In this document: positions 8,118 through 16,478 of the stretch, piece after piece
How positions within the stretch are numbered: the first letter of the stretch is position 1
Layout: every line of letters begins with the position of its first letter
Origin: Syntrophobacterales bacterium
GTDB lineage: Bacteria; Desulfobacterota; Desulfobaccia; Desulfobaccales; 0-14-0-80-60-11
DNA: 64,000 bases
NCBI GenBank assembly: GCA_023512475.1
Contig: JAILZL010000012.1
Location: forward strand, 1 to 64,000
Direction: 5' to 3'
The notes under the pieces: model-generated
Databases searched by the model: none
Told to the model about the DNA's origin: nothing
What the model saw: the letters and a program-made list of their open reading frames with translations, nothing else
Program-made: the position numbers and the translations under genes

Positions 8118-9320
8118 ATGATGGACCGGCAGGAATCCCAACTAGCGCCGCCACCGCCGGAGACCGCCCCGGCCCCGCCGGGCGGTCCGCCCCTGGAGGA
8201 CTGGCAGGACTTCCCCAGCCGCTTTGCCCGCCTCTTTTTCGGGGCCCTCACCCTCCTGGTCCTCTATTATTCCTACGAAATCATCAAGCCCTACCTGACG
8301 GACATCTTCCTGTCCCTGGTGCTGTTTTTCACCGCCCGGCCCCTGCATCGGGGCCTGACCCGGGCGCTCTTCGGCTTGCGGGCCCTGGCCAGCTTCCTCA
8401 CCTGCCTGCTCCTGGCCCTGGTCATTCTTCTGCCGCTTTTCACCCTGGTGAGCATCATCGCCAACCAGGCCCTGGAGTTCAGCGCCTGGGTGAGCAAAGG
8501 CCTGGAGAGCGGCGCCCTGTGGCAATACCTGACGAGCAAGGTGACCGCGGTCAAGGAGCTCCTGAAGCGCCTCAACCTGCCCCTGCCGCCGGAGCAGTTC
8601 AAGCTGGAAGATGTGGTCAAGACGGTGCTCACCAACGCCAGTGCCTTCATTTACACCAACGCCGTCAGCCTCCTCAAGGGCTTCACCGGCTTTCTGATGG
8701 ACCTGGCCCTCATCCTCTTTGTGACCTTCTTTCTCTTCCTTCAGGGGGAGGACTTCATCGAGGAGATCAAGAACCTCTCGCCGCTGGATCCCCGCCACAA
8801 CGAGGAGATCCTGGCGGAGATGGAGGCCACCATCAAGGCCACCCTGTGGAGCACGGTGGTGGTGGCCTTCATCCAGGGGGCCCTGGGGGGCGTGGGCTTT
8901 TACCTCACCGGGGTGCCCCAGCCGGCCTTCTGGGGCACGGTGATGATCCCCGCCTCGGTGATCCCGGTGGTGGGGGCTGCCCTCATCTGGGTGCCGGCGG
9001 TGGTGTATCTCATCTTTCAGGGCGCCTGGACCAAAGCCGTGGGCCTGGCCCTCTTTTTCATCCTCGTGGTGGGCAGCATCGACAACCTGCTGAAGCCCTG
9101 GCTGATGAAGGGCACCCGGCCCACCCCCGCCATCTTTATCATGTTCAGCATCCTGGGGGGCATATCCTATTTCGGAGTCATCGGCTTCATCATCGGCCCC
9201 CTGATCCTGTCCTTCCTCCTGTCGCTGCTGAACATTTACCGCCTGACCATCCTGGCGGCGCACGCCCAGCGGGCCCCCGCTGCGGCACCCACCGAGGCCC
9301 CCCGCCAGCGCGAGGGGTAG
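8118..9320 (+). CDS. AI-2E family (UPF0118) inner-membrane transporter
   Basis: A 400-residue polytopic permease of the AI-2E/PerM/TqsA family. A proline-rich cytoplasmic N-terminus (residues 8-30) is followed by a cluster of hydrophobic helices (about 40-130), a soluble insert (about 135-200) and a C-terminal helical block with the family's GxxxxPxxFWG and GSIDNLLKPWLM segments. Known members include autoinducer exporters and Na+/H+ antiporters, so the substrate is unknown. It probably starts at the first of two ATG codons (8118). No clear partner gene. Confidence 0.85.
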   Translation: MMDRQESQLAPPPPETAPAPPGGPPLEDWQDFPSRFARLFFGALTLLVLYYSYEIIKPYLTDIFLSLVLFFTARPLHRGLTRALFGLRALASFLTCLLLALVILLPLFTLVSIIANQALEFSAWVSKGLESGALWQYLTSKVTAVKELLKRLNLPLPPEQFKLEDVVKTVLTNASAFIYTNAVSLLKGFTGFLMDLALILFVTFFLFLQGEDFIEEIKNLSPLDPRHNEEILAEMEATIKATLWSTVVVAFIQGALGGVGFYLTGVPQPAFWGTVMIPASVIPVVGAALIWVPAVVYLIFQGAWTKAVGLALFFILVVGSIDNLLKPWLMKGTRPTPAIFIMFSILGGISYFGVIGFIIGPLILSFLLSLLNIYRLTILAAHAQRAPAAAPTEAPRQREG

Positions 9321-9406
9321 GGAAGAGGGCCAACCCCGGCGGTTTTCCCCCCGGCCCCGGGGCGCCATTTACGCTCGCCACCACCAAGCCGCCTGCGGGG
9401 AGGCAG

Positions 9407-9436
9407 AAAAAAACCCACCACCCGGAGGTGATGGGT
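9407..9436 (-). terminator. intrinsic terminator of the leftward SWIM gene
   Basis: On the minus strand a 10-bp stem with one mismatch (9413-9422 with 9427-9436, loop CGGA) is followed by seven U residues (A7 at 9407-9413 on the plus strand). It lies 40 bp beyond the stop at 9476. Confidence 0.75.
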
Positions 9437-9475
9437 CGGGACAAGGCCGAAAAGCGGCCGGCGGGAAGTCGCGGT

Positions 9476-10276
9476 TCAGGCGGCGCCTAAAAGTTCCTGC
9501 TTGATCTCCCTAAGGTCAAACTCGCCCTGGCTGATGGCGGCCCGGCTCTCCAGCTGCTCCAGCTCCTGCTGTACCAGCTCTTTTTCCAGCTGCCGGTCTT
9601 CGTGGATGAACTGGACATATTCCTCGAAGAGTTCGCCTTTGAGGTCAGGGGAGAAGAGGGCCTGCCCCAGGCGCTCTTCCAGGGCCAGGATGTTGTCCAG
9701 GAGATAGAAGTAAATGGAGCGGGCCTCCGAGAGGCGGCCGCTTTGGGCCAGCCGGTCCGCCTGGGCCTGGGTGCGCCGGAAGCGCTCCTCGGCCTCGGAG
9801 ATTTCCAGGGAATCCTCCAGGACCTCCTCCACCACTGCGTCCACGGATTCCAGGATCTCCTCCAGCTCCAGTTCCTCTTCCTTGAGGACGGCCCGGGTCT
9901 CCGGCACCTTGGCGGCCAGCTCCAGGATGATGTCCACCAGATCCTTCTTGGAGTATTTTTTCAGCCGCTCCCTCAGGTCGGCCTGGTGGAGGAATTTCTG
10001 GGGCTGCTGCACCCAGGCATGGAGGAGGGCCAGGATATGGTGGCAATTCTCGCCGGCGGCAAAGGTGGGGCACTGGCACTCAAAGCTGAGCTGCTCGTCC
10101 CGGAGACGCACCTCCACCGGGAAGGGCTCTTCCTCCATCACCACGGCGTGCAGCCGCTCGGGGCTGTGGTAGGGGTAAAGGACCTGCCGGTCCCGCACCA
10201 GTTCCTGGGCCCGGGCGTTGGCCTCAGGGGTGCCCAAGCGTTCCAGGGTATGGCTGTGCAGTTCGTCGAAGCGCAT
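9476..10276 (-). CDS. SWIM zinc-finger protein
   Basis: A 266-residue protein with a SWIM motif C-x-C-x8-C-x-H (Cys67, Cys69, Cys78, His80), a zinc site used in DNA or protein binding, within the N-terminal third. The remainder is acidic and predicted helical or coiled-coil (about 95-265, rich in Glu, Leu and Gln). No helicase domain is attached, unlike many SWIM proteins. The start MRFDELHSHT (ATG 10274-10276) is preferred over an upstream in-frame ATG at 10333, because the extension is basic, unlike the rest, and spans a poly-T tract. The function is unknown. Confidence 0.75.
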   Translation of the reverse strand: MRFDELHSHTLERLGTPEANARAQELVRDRQVLYPYHSPERLHAVVMEEEPFPVEVRLRDEQLSFECQCPTFAAGENCHHILALLHAWVQQPQKFLHQADLRERLKKYSKKDLVDIILELAAKVPETRAVLKEEELELEEILESVDAVVEEVLEDSLEISEAEERFRRTQAQADRLAQSGRLSEARSIYFYLLDNILALEERLGQALFSPDLKGELFEEYVQFIHEDRQLEKELVQQELEQLESRAAISQGEFDLREIKQELLGAA

Positions 10277-10372
10277 GATATAGTGAATATTCCTTCTTTT
10301 TTTTAAATGTAACACATACACCGGGGAGGGCAACTGCCTGAAGCGGATTTTTCGGCGCGGAGGGCAAAAAAA

Positions 10373-11035
10373 TTACCGGGTTGCGGCCGCCAGGCGCGAC
10401 AGGGACTCTTCCAGAGCCCGGCGGCGCTCCTCCAGTTCGGCGGCCCGGGCGCCCGCCGGCACCCAGAGGGGGGGCCCGGCGGCGTAGGTCAGGCGGCAGC
10501 CCGGCCAGGGGATTTCAAAGCGGTCCCAGGTATTCAAGGTGAATTTCCGGCTGGCCGCCGCCGCCACCGGGATAATGGGCACCTGGGCCTCCCGGGCCAG
10601 ATAGGGGACGCCTTTCTGCACCCGGCGGGCCGGGCCCCGGGAGCCGTCGGCGATGAGCCCGGCGGGGTGCCCCTGCCGCAGGTAGTCCACCAGGGTGTGC
10701 AGGGTCTGGAGCCCTCCCTTGTGCCGGGAGCCGGCGCAGACGATGAACCCCAGGCCCCGGGCCACCTCGCCGATAAACTCCCCGTCCCGGCTGGGGCTGG
10801 CCATGAGCACCGGCGGTTTTGCCGCCGGCACCAGGCGCGGCCAGGCGAAGATGGTGCTCAGCAGATGGCAGTGCCAGGCGGTGAAGATGAAGGGGGCCCC
10901 GGATCTCACCCAGGTGAGGGCCTCGGGGTGGGCCGCCACCCGGTGAACGCAGGTGGCCAACAGGAGCCGGCACAGACCCCGGACCAGGGGCGGGGCGGTG
11001 CGCCGGAACCAGGGATGCTCCAGACGCAGCTTCAT
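10373..11035 (-). CDS. lysophospholipid acyltransferase-like protein (DUF374)
   Basis: A 220-residue DUF374-family protein related to the acyltransferases that acylate lipid A or lysophospholipids. The catalytic-type motif appears as WHCHLL (about residues 54-59), with SRDGEFI and the glycine/arginine motif DGSRGPARRVQKG typical of this family. In bacteria DUF374 genes often sit with envelope-lipid genes; here it follows the DUF1992 gene with a 4-bp ATGA overlap, which implies translational coupling. The acyl donor and acceptor are unknown. Confidence 0.8.
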   Translation of the reverse strand: MKLRLEHPWFRRTAPPLVRGLCRLLLATCVHRVAAHPEALTWVRSGAPFIFTAWHCHLLSTIFAWPRLVPAAKPPVLMASPSRDGEFIGEVARGLGFIVCAGSRHKGGLQTLHTLVDYLRQGHPAGLIADGSRGPARRVQKGVPYLAREAQVPIIPVAAAASRKFTLNTWDRFEIPWPGCRLTYAAGPPLWVPAGARAAELEERRRALEESLSRLAAATR

Positions 11036-11433
11036 TTGGCCGCGGATGCCTGGGCCTGTGGCCGCCCCGCCTCCAGGCGCTCGATGATCTTGGGGGTGTA
11101 CACCTCGTGCTCCTCCAGGAGCGGCGAGGTCTTGCGCATCATCCTCAGCTTCATCACCAGGAAGTTGAGTTTGCGCATGTGGTGCAGCTTGGCCTTCTCA
11201 TCCGGCAACGCCGCCAGCAGGTCCTGCAGCTGCAAAATCTCCTTTTTGAGCTCCAGCTCCGGGGGCAGGCAGTCCGCCATCTTCATGATGCGGTAGGCCA
11301 ACCGCAACTCCGGGGGGACGTGGCTGTCGTCCTCCAGCTTCAGGGGGCGGCCCTTGCCGGGCAGGTTGTTGAAGGCCCCCGCCTCCATGGCCTCCAGGAT
11401 CTTGTTTTCGGCGATGCGCTCAAAGATGTTCAT
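11032..11433 (-). CDS. DUF1992 protein (DnaJC28 homology domain)
   Basis: A 133-residue protein built almost entirely of the DUF1992 domain: MNIFERIAENKILEAMEAG at the N-terminus, FNNLPGKGRPLKLEDD, and the helical PELRLAYRIMKMADCLPPE segment. In eukaryotes this domain accompanies a J-domain; bacterial forms are stand-alone and uncharacterised. The start at ATG 11431-11433 has GGAGAAGG just upstream, and a longer open frame to 11514 is proline-rich and unlikely. Coupled to the DUF374 gene. Confidence 0.8.
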   Translation of the reverse strand: MNIFERIAENKILEAMEAGAFNNLPGKGRPLKLEDDSHVPPELRLAYRIMKMADCLPPELELKKEILQLQDLLAALPDEKAKLHHMRKLNFLVMKLRMMRKTSPLLEEHEVYTPKIIERLEAGRPQAQASAAK

Positions 11434-11530
11434 GCCTTCTCCGGCCGCGGGGGCGGGGTCGGGGGGAGCCGAAGGGAGAGGCCCGGGGCCGCCACCCCTG
11501 GCCGTCGCTCCCAAAGCTCCGGGTCACTCC

Positions 11531-11998
11531 TCAATAGCGTCTTTTCCGGGCCCGCTCCAGCTCCCGCTGCTCCTCCCGGCGGCGGATGGTCTCCCGCTTG
11601 TCCGCCTTCTTCTTGCCTTTGGCCAAAGCCAGCTCCACTTTGGCGTATTGGTTTTTGAAATAGAGCTTCAAGGGGATGAGGGTGTAGCCCCGCTCCTGCA
11701 GCTTCCCCAGCAGGCGCTTCAGTTCCCGGCGATGCAGCAGGAGTTTCCGAGGGCGGTCCGGCTCGTGGTTGTCGGTGCTGGCGAAGGGGTAGGGGCTGAT
11801 GTGGGAGTTGAAGAGGTAGAGCTCGCCGTTGCGGAAGCGGGCGTAGGCATCCTCGATGTTGGCCTTCCCCAGGCGCAGGGACTGCACTTCCGTGCCCGTC
11901 AGCACCAGGCCGGCTTCATAGAGCCCGTCCACCGTGTACTCAAAGTAGGCCTTGCGGTTGCGGCAGACGAGCTTGATGTGTTCGGGCTTGACGGGCAT
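11531..11998 (-). CDS. smpB: SsrA-binding protein SmpB
   Basis: SmpB binds tmRNA and is required for trans-translation, which rescues stalled ribosomes. The 155 residues match the family: N-terminal NRKAYFEYTVDGLYEAGLVL, the GTEVQSLRLGKANIEDAYA core, LYFKNQYAKVELALAKGKK, and the basic tail DKRETIRRREEQRELERARK that enters the ribosomal A site. Probably first in a leftward group with the DUF1992 and DUF374 genes. The ssrA RNA gene itself is not in the window. Confidence 0.97.
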   Translation of the reverse strand: MPVKPEHIKLVCRNRKAYFEYTVDGLYEAGLVLTGTEVQSLRLGKANIEDAYARFRNGELYLFNSHISPYPFASTDNHEPDRPRKLLLHRRELKRLLGKLQERGYTLIPLKLYFKNQYAKVELALAKGKKKADKRETIRRREEQRELERARKRRY

Positions 11999-12116
11999 GG
12001 GCGTGACTCTGGGCCCTCCCCTGGATTTTGGAAGCCGAGGCGGGGAGCGATGCCCCTCTCCCTCCCCCAGGCCCTCTCCCCCTCACCCGGGAGGAGATGC
12101 GGGCCTTTGAGCCATT

Positions 12117-12125
12117 AATATATCA
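12117..12125 (-). promoter_or_regulatory. candidate extended -10 promoter for smpB
   Basis: Read on the minus strand, TGA-TATATT (12125 down to 12117) matches the extended -10 pattern also seen before uvrB. It lies about 118 bp before the smpB start, between ptsI and smpB. Confidence 0.45.
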
Positions 12126-12245
12126 TGGCTCCGGTTTCCCCCCCCACAAGAAAGGGAAGGCTGAGGCCCCCGGACCCGGAGGACCCCTTCCCCTTCTCCG
12201 CCCCGGGGCGGAGGCGCTGACCGCCTGGCTCCAGGGGCGCGTCTC

Positions 12246-14027
12246 TCAGATCCCCGCCAGGGCGGAGCCGAAGCGGTAGATCTCGGGGAAGCGCTCCTTC
12301 AGGAACCGGCTGGCGTAGGCGTTGATCTCCTCCACCGAGACCATCTCCAGGACCCGGGAGGCCATGGTCTGGGCCTCGGCCAGGGTGATGGAGCGGATGA
12401 CCCGCTTGATCACCGGGATGGCCAGGGGATTCATGGAGAGCTCGGAGACTCCCAGGCCCAGGAGGATGGGGAGATGCAAAGGGTCGCCGGCCATCTCCCC
12501 GCACATGGCCACCGGCACCCCCGAGACCCCGGCCGCGGTCACCACCTGGAGCACCATGCGCAGCACCGCCGGGTGCAAGGGTTGGTACATGGCGGCCACC
12601 TGCTTGTTGCCCCGGTCGATGGCCAAGGCGTACTGGATAAGGTCGTTGGTGCCGATGCTGAAGAAGTCCACCTCCGGGGCCAGCATCTGGCACAGGGTCA
12701 CCGCCGCGGGCACCTCGATCATGGCCCCCACCGGCATCTCCTCATCGAAGGGGAGGCCCTCCCGCCGGAGCTCCGCCTTCACTTCCTCGATGAGAGCCCG
12801 GGCCTCCCGGACCTCCCGAACGCTGCTGATGAGGGGGAACATGACCCGCACCCGGCCGAAGGCCGAGGCCCTCAGGATGGCCCGGAGCTGCCGGCGGAAG
12901 ATGTCTTTTTCCTTCAGGCAGAAGCGGATGGCCCTCAGCCCCAGGGCCGGGTTCATCTCCGGCACATAGTCGGTGCGGTGCAGGAACTTGTCGCCGCCGA
13001 TGTCCAGGGTGCGGATGGTGACCAGCCGGGGGGCCAGGGCGGCCACCACCTTGCGGTAGTCCTCGAAGAGCTCCTCCTCTGTGGGGAGGTGCCGGAGGCG
13101 CAGGAAGAGAAATTCGGTGCGGTAGAGCCCCACGCCGTCGGCACCGTAGCGGCCCACCAGGTGCACCTCCTCCGGGAGCTCGATATTGGCCATGACCCGG
13201 GTGGCGAAGCCGTCGGGGGTGGTGGCGGGCTCCGCGGCGGTGGTGGTGACCTCCTCCCGGAAGGCGGCGAACTCCTCCTGGCGCCGGCGATAGCGCTCCA
13301 GAACCTCGACATCGGGATGGAGGATGACCCGGCCGGAGAGGCCGTCCAGGATGATCTCTTCGCCGGGGGCGATCTCCCGGATGGCGTTGTCCACCCCCAC
13401 CACCGCGGGGATCTCAAAGGACTGGGCCAGAATGGCGGTATGGGAGGTGCGCCCGCCCCGCTCGGTGATGAAGCCCACCACCCCGGAGCCCGCCATCTGG
13501 GTGGTCTCCGCCGGGGACAGGTCCCGGGCTACCAGGATGACTTCCTCGCCGGGGGGGATGAGACGCCGGGGGCTTTGGCCGATGAGGATGCCCATGAGCC
13601 GCCGGTAGACCGACTCCACATCCTGGATGCGCCCCCGGATGTAGGGGTCCTCGATGCGGCTGAAGAGCTCCCGCACCCGCTCATAGGCCCGGTGCAGGGC
13701 CCATTCGGCGTTCAGGTTCTCCTCCCGGATGAGCCGCAGGGGCTCATCGTAGAGCATCTGGTCTTTGAGGATGAGGAGGTGCAGTTCCAGGAGGTGGGTG
13801 TGTTCGGGGAATTCGGCCGCCACCCGGTCCCTCAGGCGGGTGAGGTCCGCCTGGGCCTGCTCCACCGCCTCCTGGAAGCGCCGGACCTCCGCCTGGCGCT
13901 CCTGGTCGGTGTACAGGAGGCGGAAGGCGGCCTGCAGGTCGCCGAAATCGCTCACCACCCGGGCCCGGCCCACCACAATGCCGGGGGAAGCGGGGATGCC
14001 GGTCAGGATGCGGGCGGTGTCGCTCAT
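12246..14027 (-). CDS. ptsI: phosphoenolpyruvate-protein phosphotransferase (PTS enzyme I)
   Basis: Transfers phosphate from PEP to HPr. The 593 residues contain the HPr-binding helical N-terminus, the phosphohistidine domain with the active-site GGRTSHTAI (His196), and the PEP-binding barrel with RTLDIGGDKFL, MFPLISSVREV, GAMIEVPAAV, FFSIGTNDLIQY and the catalytic CGEMAGDP near the C-terminus. All catalytic elements are present. Its start overlaps the HPr-like gene by 4 bp. No sugar-specific EII component is visible in 64 kb, so it may serve a distant mannose-type or regulatory PTS. Confidence 0.97.
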   Translation of the reverse strand: MSDTARILTGIPASPGIVVGRARVVSDFGDLQAAFRLLYTDQERQAEVRRFQEAVEQAQADLTRLRDRVAAEFPEHTHLLELHLLILKDQMLYDEPLRLIREENLNAEWALHRAYERVRELFSRIEDPYIRGRIQDVESVYRRLMGILIGQSPRRLIPPGEEVILVARDLSPAETTQMAGSGVVGFITERGGRTSHTAILAQSFEIPAVVGVDNAIREIAPGEEIILDGLSGRVILHPDVEVLERYRRRQEEFAAFREEVTTTAAEPATTPDGFATRVMANIELPEEVHLVGRYGADGVGLYRTEFLFLRLRHLPTEEELFEDYRKVVAALAPRLVTIRTLDIGGDKFLHRTDYVPEMNPALGLRAIRFCLKEKDIFRRQLRAILRASAFGRVRVMFPLISSVREVREARALIEEVKAELRREGLPFDEEMPVGAMIEVPAAVTLCQMLAPEVDFFSIGTNDLIQYALAIDRGNKQVAAMYQPLHPAVLRMVLQVVTAAGVSGVPVAMCGEMAGDPLHLPILLGLGVSELSMNPLAIPVIKRVIRSITLAEAQTMASRVLEMVSVEEINAYASRFLKERFPEIYRFGSALAGI

Positions 14028-14308
14028 GTCTCCCCGAATTTGCGGGCGAAGAGTTGCACCATGGCATGGGCCGCATCCCGGGCATCGGCGCCCTGGGCCC
14101 GCACCACCAGCCGGGTGCCCTGGGGGCAGTCCAGCGCCAGGACCGCCAGGAGCTCCCGGGCGTTGGCCACCAGGCCCTCCTTTTCCAGGAGGATCTCCGC
14201 CTCAAACTGCCGGGCCAGGTTCAGAATCTGGGTGGCCGGCCGGGCATGGATGCCCAGGCGGTTCTCCACCCACACCTCCCTCTCCACCAGATGGGACTTC
14301 TCCTGCAT
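14024..14308 (-). CDS. ptsH: HPr-family phosphocarrier with Glu at the regulatory Ser46 position
   Basis: A 94-residue HPr accepting phosphate from enzyme I on His21 (NRLGIHARPAT). The regulatory site, exactly 31 residues later where Ser46 sits in classical HPr, is Glu52 (NARELLAVLAL), so HPr kinase control at that residue is not possible. AAGGGAG lies 4 nt before ATG 14306-14308; the longer frame from 14326 is disfavoured. The ATGA overlap couples it to ptsI. Confidence 0.9.
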   Translation of the reverse strand: MQEKSHLVEREVWVENRLGIHARPATQILNLARQFEAEILLEKEGLVANARELLAVLALDCPQGTRLVVRAQGADARDAAHAMVQLFARKFGET

Positions 14309-14490
14309 GGTCTCCCTTGCAGCCACGGGCGAGGCTCCCCCGCCATCGGACGGGGGGCTTCCCTGTCCCCGTCCGCGCCGGCGGCACCCCTCCGGAGGGC
14401 AGGTCCGCCCTGCCGGATCAGGCTCACACGCTGCTCATAATTATGACCGAACCGGGCCGAAAGGGAAAGGCCCCTCCGCCCGCGGCGGCC

Positions 14491-14519
14491 TTGCGGCCAC
14501 CCCCGGGAGGGCATATAAT
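14491..14519 (+). promoter_or_regulatory. promoter of the ClpX-like gene
   Basis: TTGCGG (14491-14496), a 17-bp spacer and a perfect TATAAT (14514-14519), about 95 bp before the GTG at 14615. The 306-bp gap from ptsH to this gene is a divergent promoter region; the AT-rich palindrome CATAATTATG near 14436-14445 may belong to the leftward pts promoter. Confidence 0.65.
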
Positions 14520-14614
14520 GTAGGAGAGCGCATGGATAGACATCAGCGCCGCCGTTTCCGGCCCCCCCGGGCGGGAAGCGGACATCCTGCACCGAAAACG
14601 GGGGCTTTGACATC

Positions 14615-16279
14615 GTGACTGCCCAGACCACGCTCCACGGGGAGAGGGATTCCCGGGAGCGCGCCCGCGCCGGCAAGCTCAGCCGCATCAACTTCTCCCT
14701 CAAACCGGAGGAGCTGGAGGCTTATCTCAACGAATACGTCATCAAACAGGACGAGGCCAAAAGCATCCTGGCCACCAAGGTCTGCACCCACTTCAACCGC
14801 ATCCGCCACTTCCTGGAGCGGGGCCGGGAACCGGAACCCGGGGTGGGCGCCATCAAGAACAACATCATCCTCATCGGCCCCACCGGGGTGGGCAAGACCT
14901 ATCTCGTCAAGCTCATCGCCAAAAAACTGGGGGTGCCCTTCGTCAAGGGGGATGCCACCAAGTTCAGCGAGACCGGCTATGTGGGCGGCGATGTGGAAGA
15001 CCTGGTGCGGGATCTGGTGCACGCCGCGGACGACGACATCGAGCTGGCCCAATACGGCATCATCTATCTGGATGAGATCGACAAAATCGCCTCCTCCCAC
15101 TCCTACTGGGGGCCGGATGTCTCCCGTACCGGGGTGCAGCGGGCCCTCCTCAAGCCCATGGAGGAGACCGAGGTGGACCTCAAGGTGGCCCACGATCCGG
15201 TGAGCCAGATCCAGGCCATCGAGCATTACCGCCGCACCGGCAAGAAAGAGAAGCGCACCATCAACACCCGGCACATCCTCTTCATCGTCAGCGGCGCCTT
15301 CAACGGGCTGGACAAGATCATCAAGGAGCGGCTGGCCAAGCAGGAGATCGGCTTCGGGGTCAAGGCCACCACCAAGGAATACACCCAGAACCTCCTCAAG
15401 CAGGTCACGGCCCAGGACCTCATCAAGTACGGCTTCGAATCCGAATTTGTGGGCCGCCTGCCGGTGATCGCGGTGCTGGAGGAGCTCACCGCCGAGGATC
15501 TCTATGAGATCCTGGCCAACCCCAACAATCCCATCATCAACAGCAAGAAGCGGGACTTCAAGGCCTACGGCATCGACATCAAGTTCGAGGACGAGGCCCT
15601 GCGCCTCCTGGCGGAGCGGGCCGCCCGCCACAAGACCGGCGCCCGGGGGCTGGTGAGCGTCATCGAGCGGGTGCTCATCAACTTCGAAAAGCGCCTGCCC
15701 TCCACCCCCATCCGCCGCCTGGTGGTCACCCCCGAAGTGGTCACCAACCCCGAGGAGGAACTGGAGCGCCTCCTGGCCCATCCCGACGACCCGGCCTACG
15801 CTGAGCGCTTTGAGGCTGCGGCCTTGCGGGAACGGGAGCTCCTCCGGCAGTCCATCCGCCGCCGGGAGCAGGAGATCCTCACCCTCTACCGGCTGCCCCT
15901 CACCGCGGCCCGGGTGGAGCTCATCATCGACCAGTACCTGGGTCTGGACGGCGATCTCAAAGCCGCCCTGGAGGAAGTCTCCCGGCTCCTCCACGAAGTG
16001 CGCCGCTTCGAGGAGAAATTCTTCGAGGAGCACCTCCTGGAGATCCACTTCGATGACGAGGCCCTGGATGAAATCCTGCGCCAGGCGGTGGCGGAGAACA
16101 CCTCCGCCCGCCAGATCTGCCAGGGGCTGGCCAAGGACCTGGAATACGCCCTGAGGCTGGTCCGGGATCGCACCTCCCAGGACGTCTTCCTCCTCACCCG
16201 GGAGGCCATCCAGGACCTGGACGGCTACCTCAATGAGCTGATCCGGCAGCACTACCAGAAGACCCTGTTCCGGGAGTAA
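14615..16279 (+). CDS. ClpX/HslU-like AAA+ ATPase without a zinc domain, with a C-terminal extension
   Basis: A 554-residue AAA+ unfoldase-type ATPase. Walker A is GPTGVGKT (residues 88-95), Walker B IIYLDEIDKI (about 149-158). A ClpX-type pore-like segment (FSETGYVGGDVED) and sensor-2 arginine (HKTGARGLVSVIERVL) follow. It lacks the N-terminal zinc-binding domain of ClpX and has ~170 extra C-terminal residues (from about 385), charged and helical with no recognised domain. ClpX is usually ~420 residues. No peptidase subunit is adjacent. The start is a GTG with a weak Shine-Dalgarno; no better start exists nearby. Confidence 0.8.
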   Translation: MTAQTTLHGERDSRERARAGKLSRINFSLKPEELEAYLNEYVIKQDEAKSILATKVCTHFNRIRHFLERGREPEPGVGAIKNNIILIGPTGVGKTYLVKLIAKKLGVPFVKGDATKFSETGYVGGDVEDLVRDLVHAADDDIELAQYGIIYLDEIDKIASSHSYWGPDVSRTGVQRALLKPMEETEVDLKVAHDPVSQIQAIEHYRRTGKKEKRTINTRHILFIVSGAFNGLDKIIKERLAKQEIGFGVKATTKEYTQNLLKQVTAQDLIKYGFESEFVGRLPVIAVLEELTAEDLYEILANPNNPIINSKKRDFKAYGIDIKFEDEALRLLAERAARHKTGARGLVSVIERVLINFEKRLPSTPIRRLVVTPEVVTNPEEELERLLAHPDDPAYAERFEAAALRERELLRQSIRRREQEILTLYRLPLTAARVELIIDQYLGLDGDLKAALEEVSRLLHEVRRFEEKFFEEHLLEIHFDDEALDEILRQAVAENTSARQICQGLAKDLEYALRLVRDRTSQDVFLLTREAIQDLDGYLNELIRQHYQKTLFRE

Positions 16280-16287
16280 GCCGGGTG

Positions 16288-16410
16288 GGTGAAAAGGGTG
16301 ATTCGGGGCAGGAGCCAGGGCCCTGAACCCTCCCATAACCCCACACATGGGTTTTGGCTTCGCCGGACCGGCAATCGGCCGGCCTCATCCACCGATCTCC
16401 GGGGGAAGGG
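16288..16410 (+). repeat. intergenic repeat, copy A
   Basis: This stretch aligns by eye with the reverse complement of 20193-20342. Shared blocks are a start with GTGAAAA, then ATTCGGGG and CCAGGG; a central TGGCTTCGCC (16355-16364) followed two bases later by ACCGGCAA (16367-16374); and CATCC with a GGGGGAAGGG-type end. It fills most of the gap before ahbC. The copies are diverged with small indels. Confidence 0.6.
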
Positions 16411-16478
16411 CCTGCAACGGGGGAGCGGGGCGTGGGGAGGGCTCCCTGGCCCCTTCCCGCTCCATAAGAGGAGACCGC

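Noticed and set aside
12474-14618. 714-codon open frame on the plus strand
   Set aside because: Antisense to ptsI and ptsH, with composition typical of shadows.
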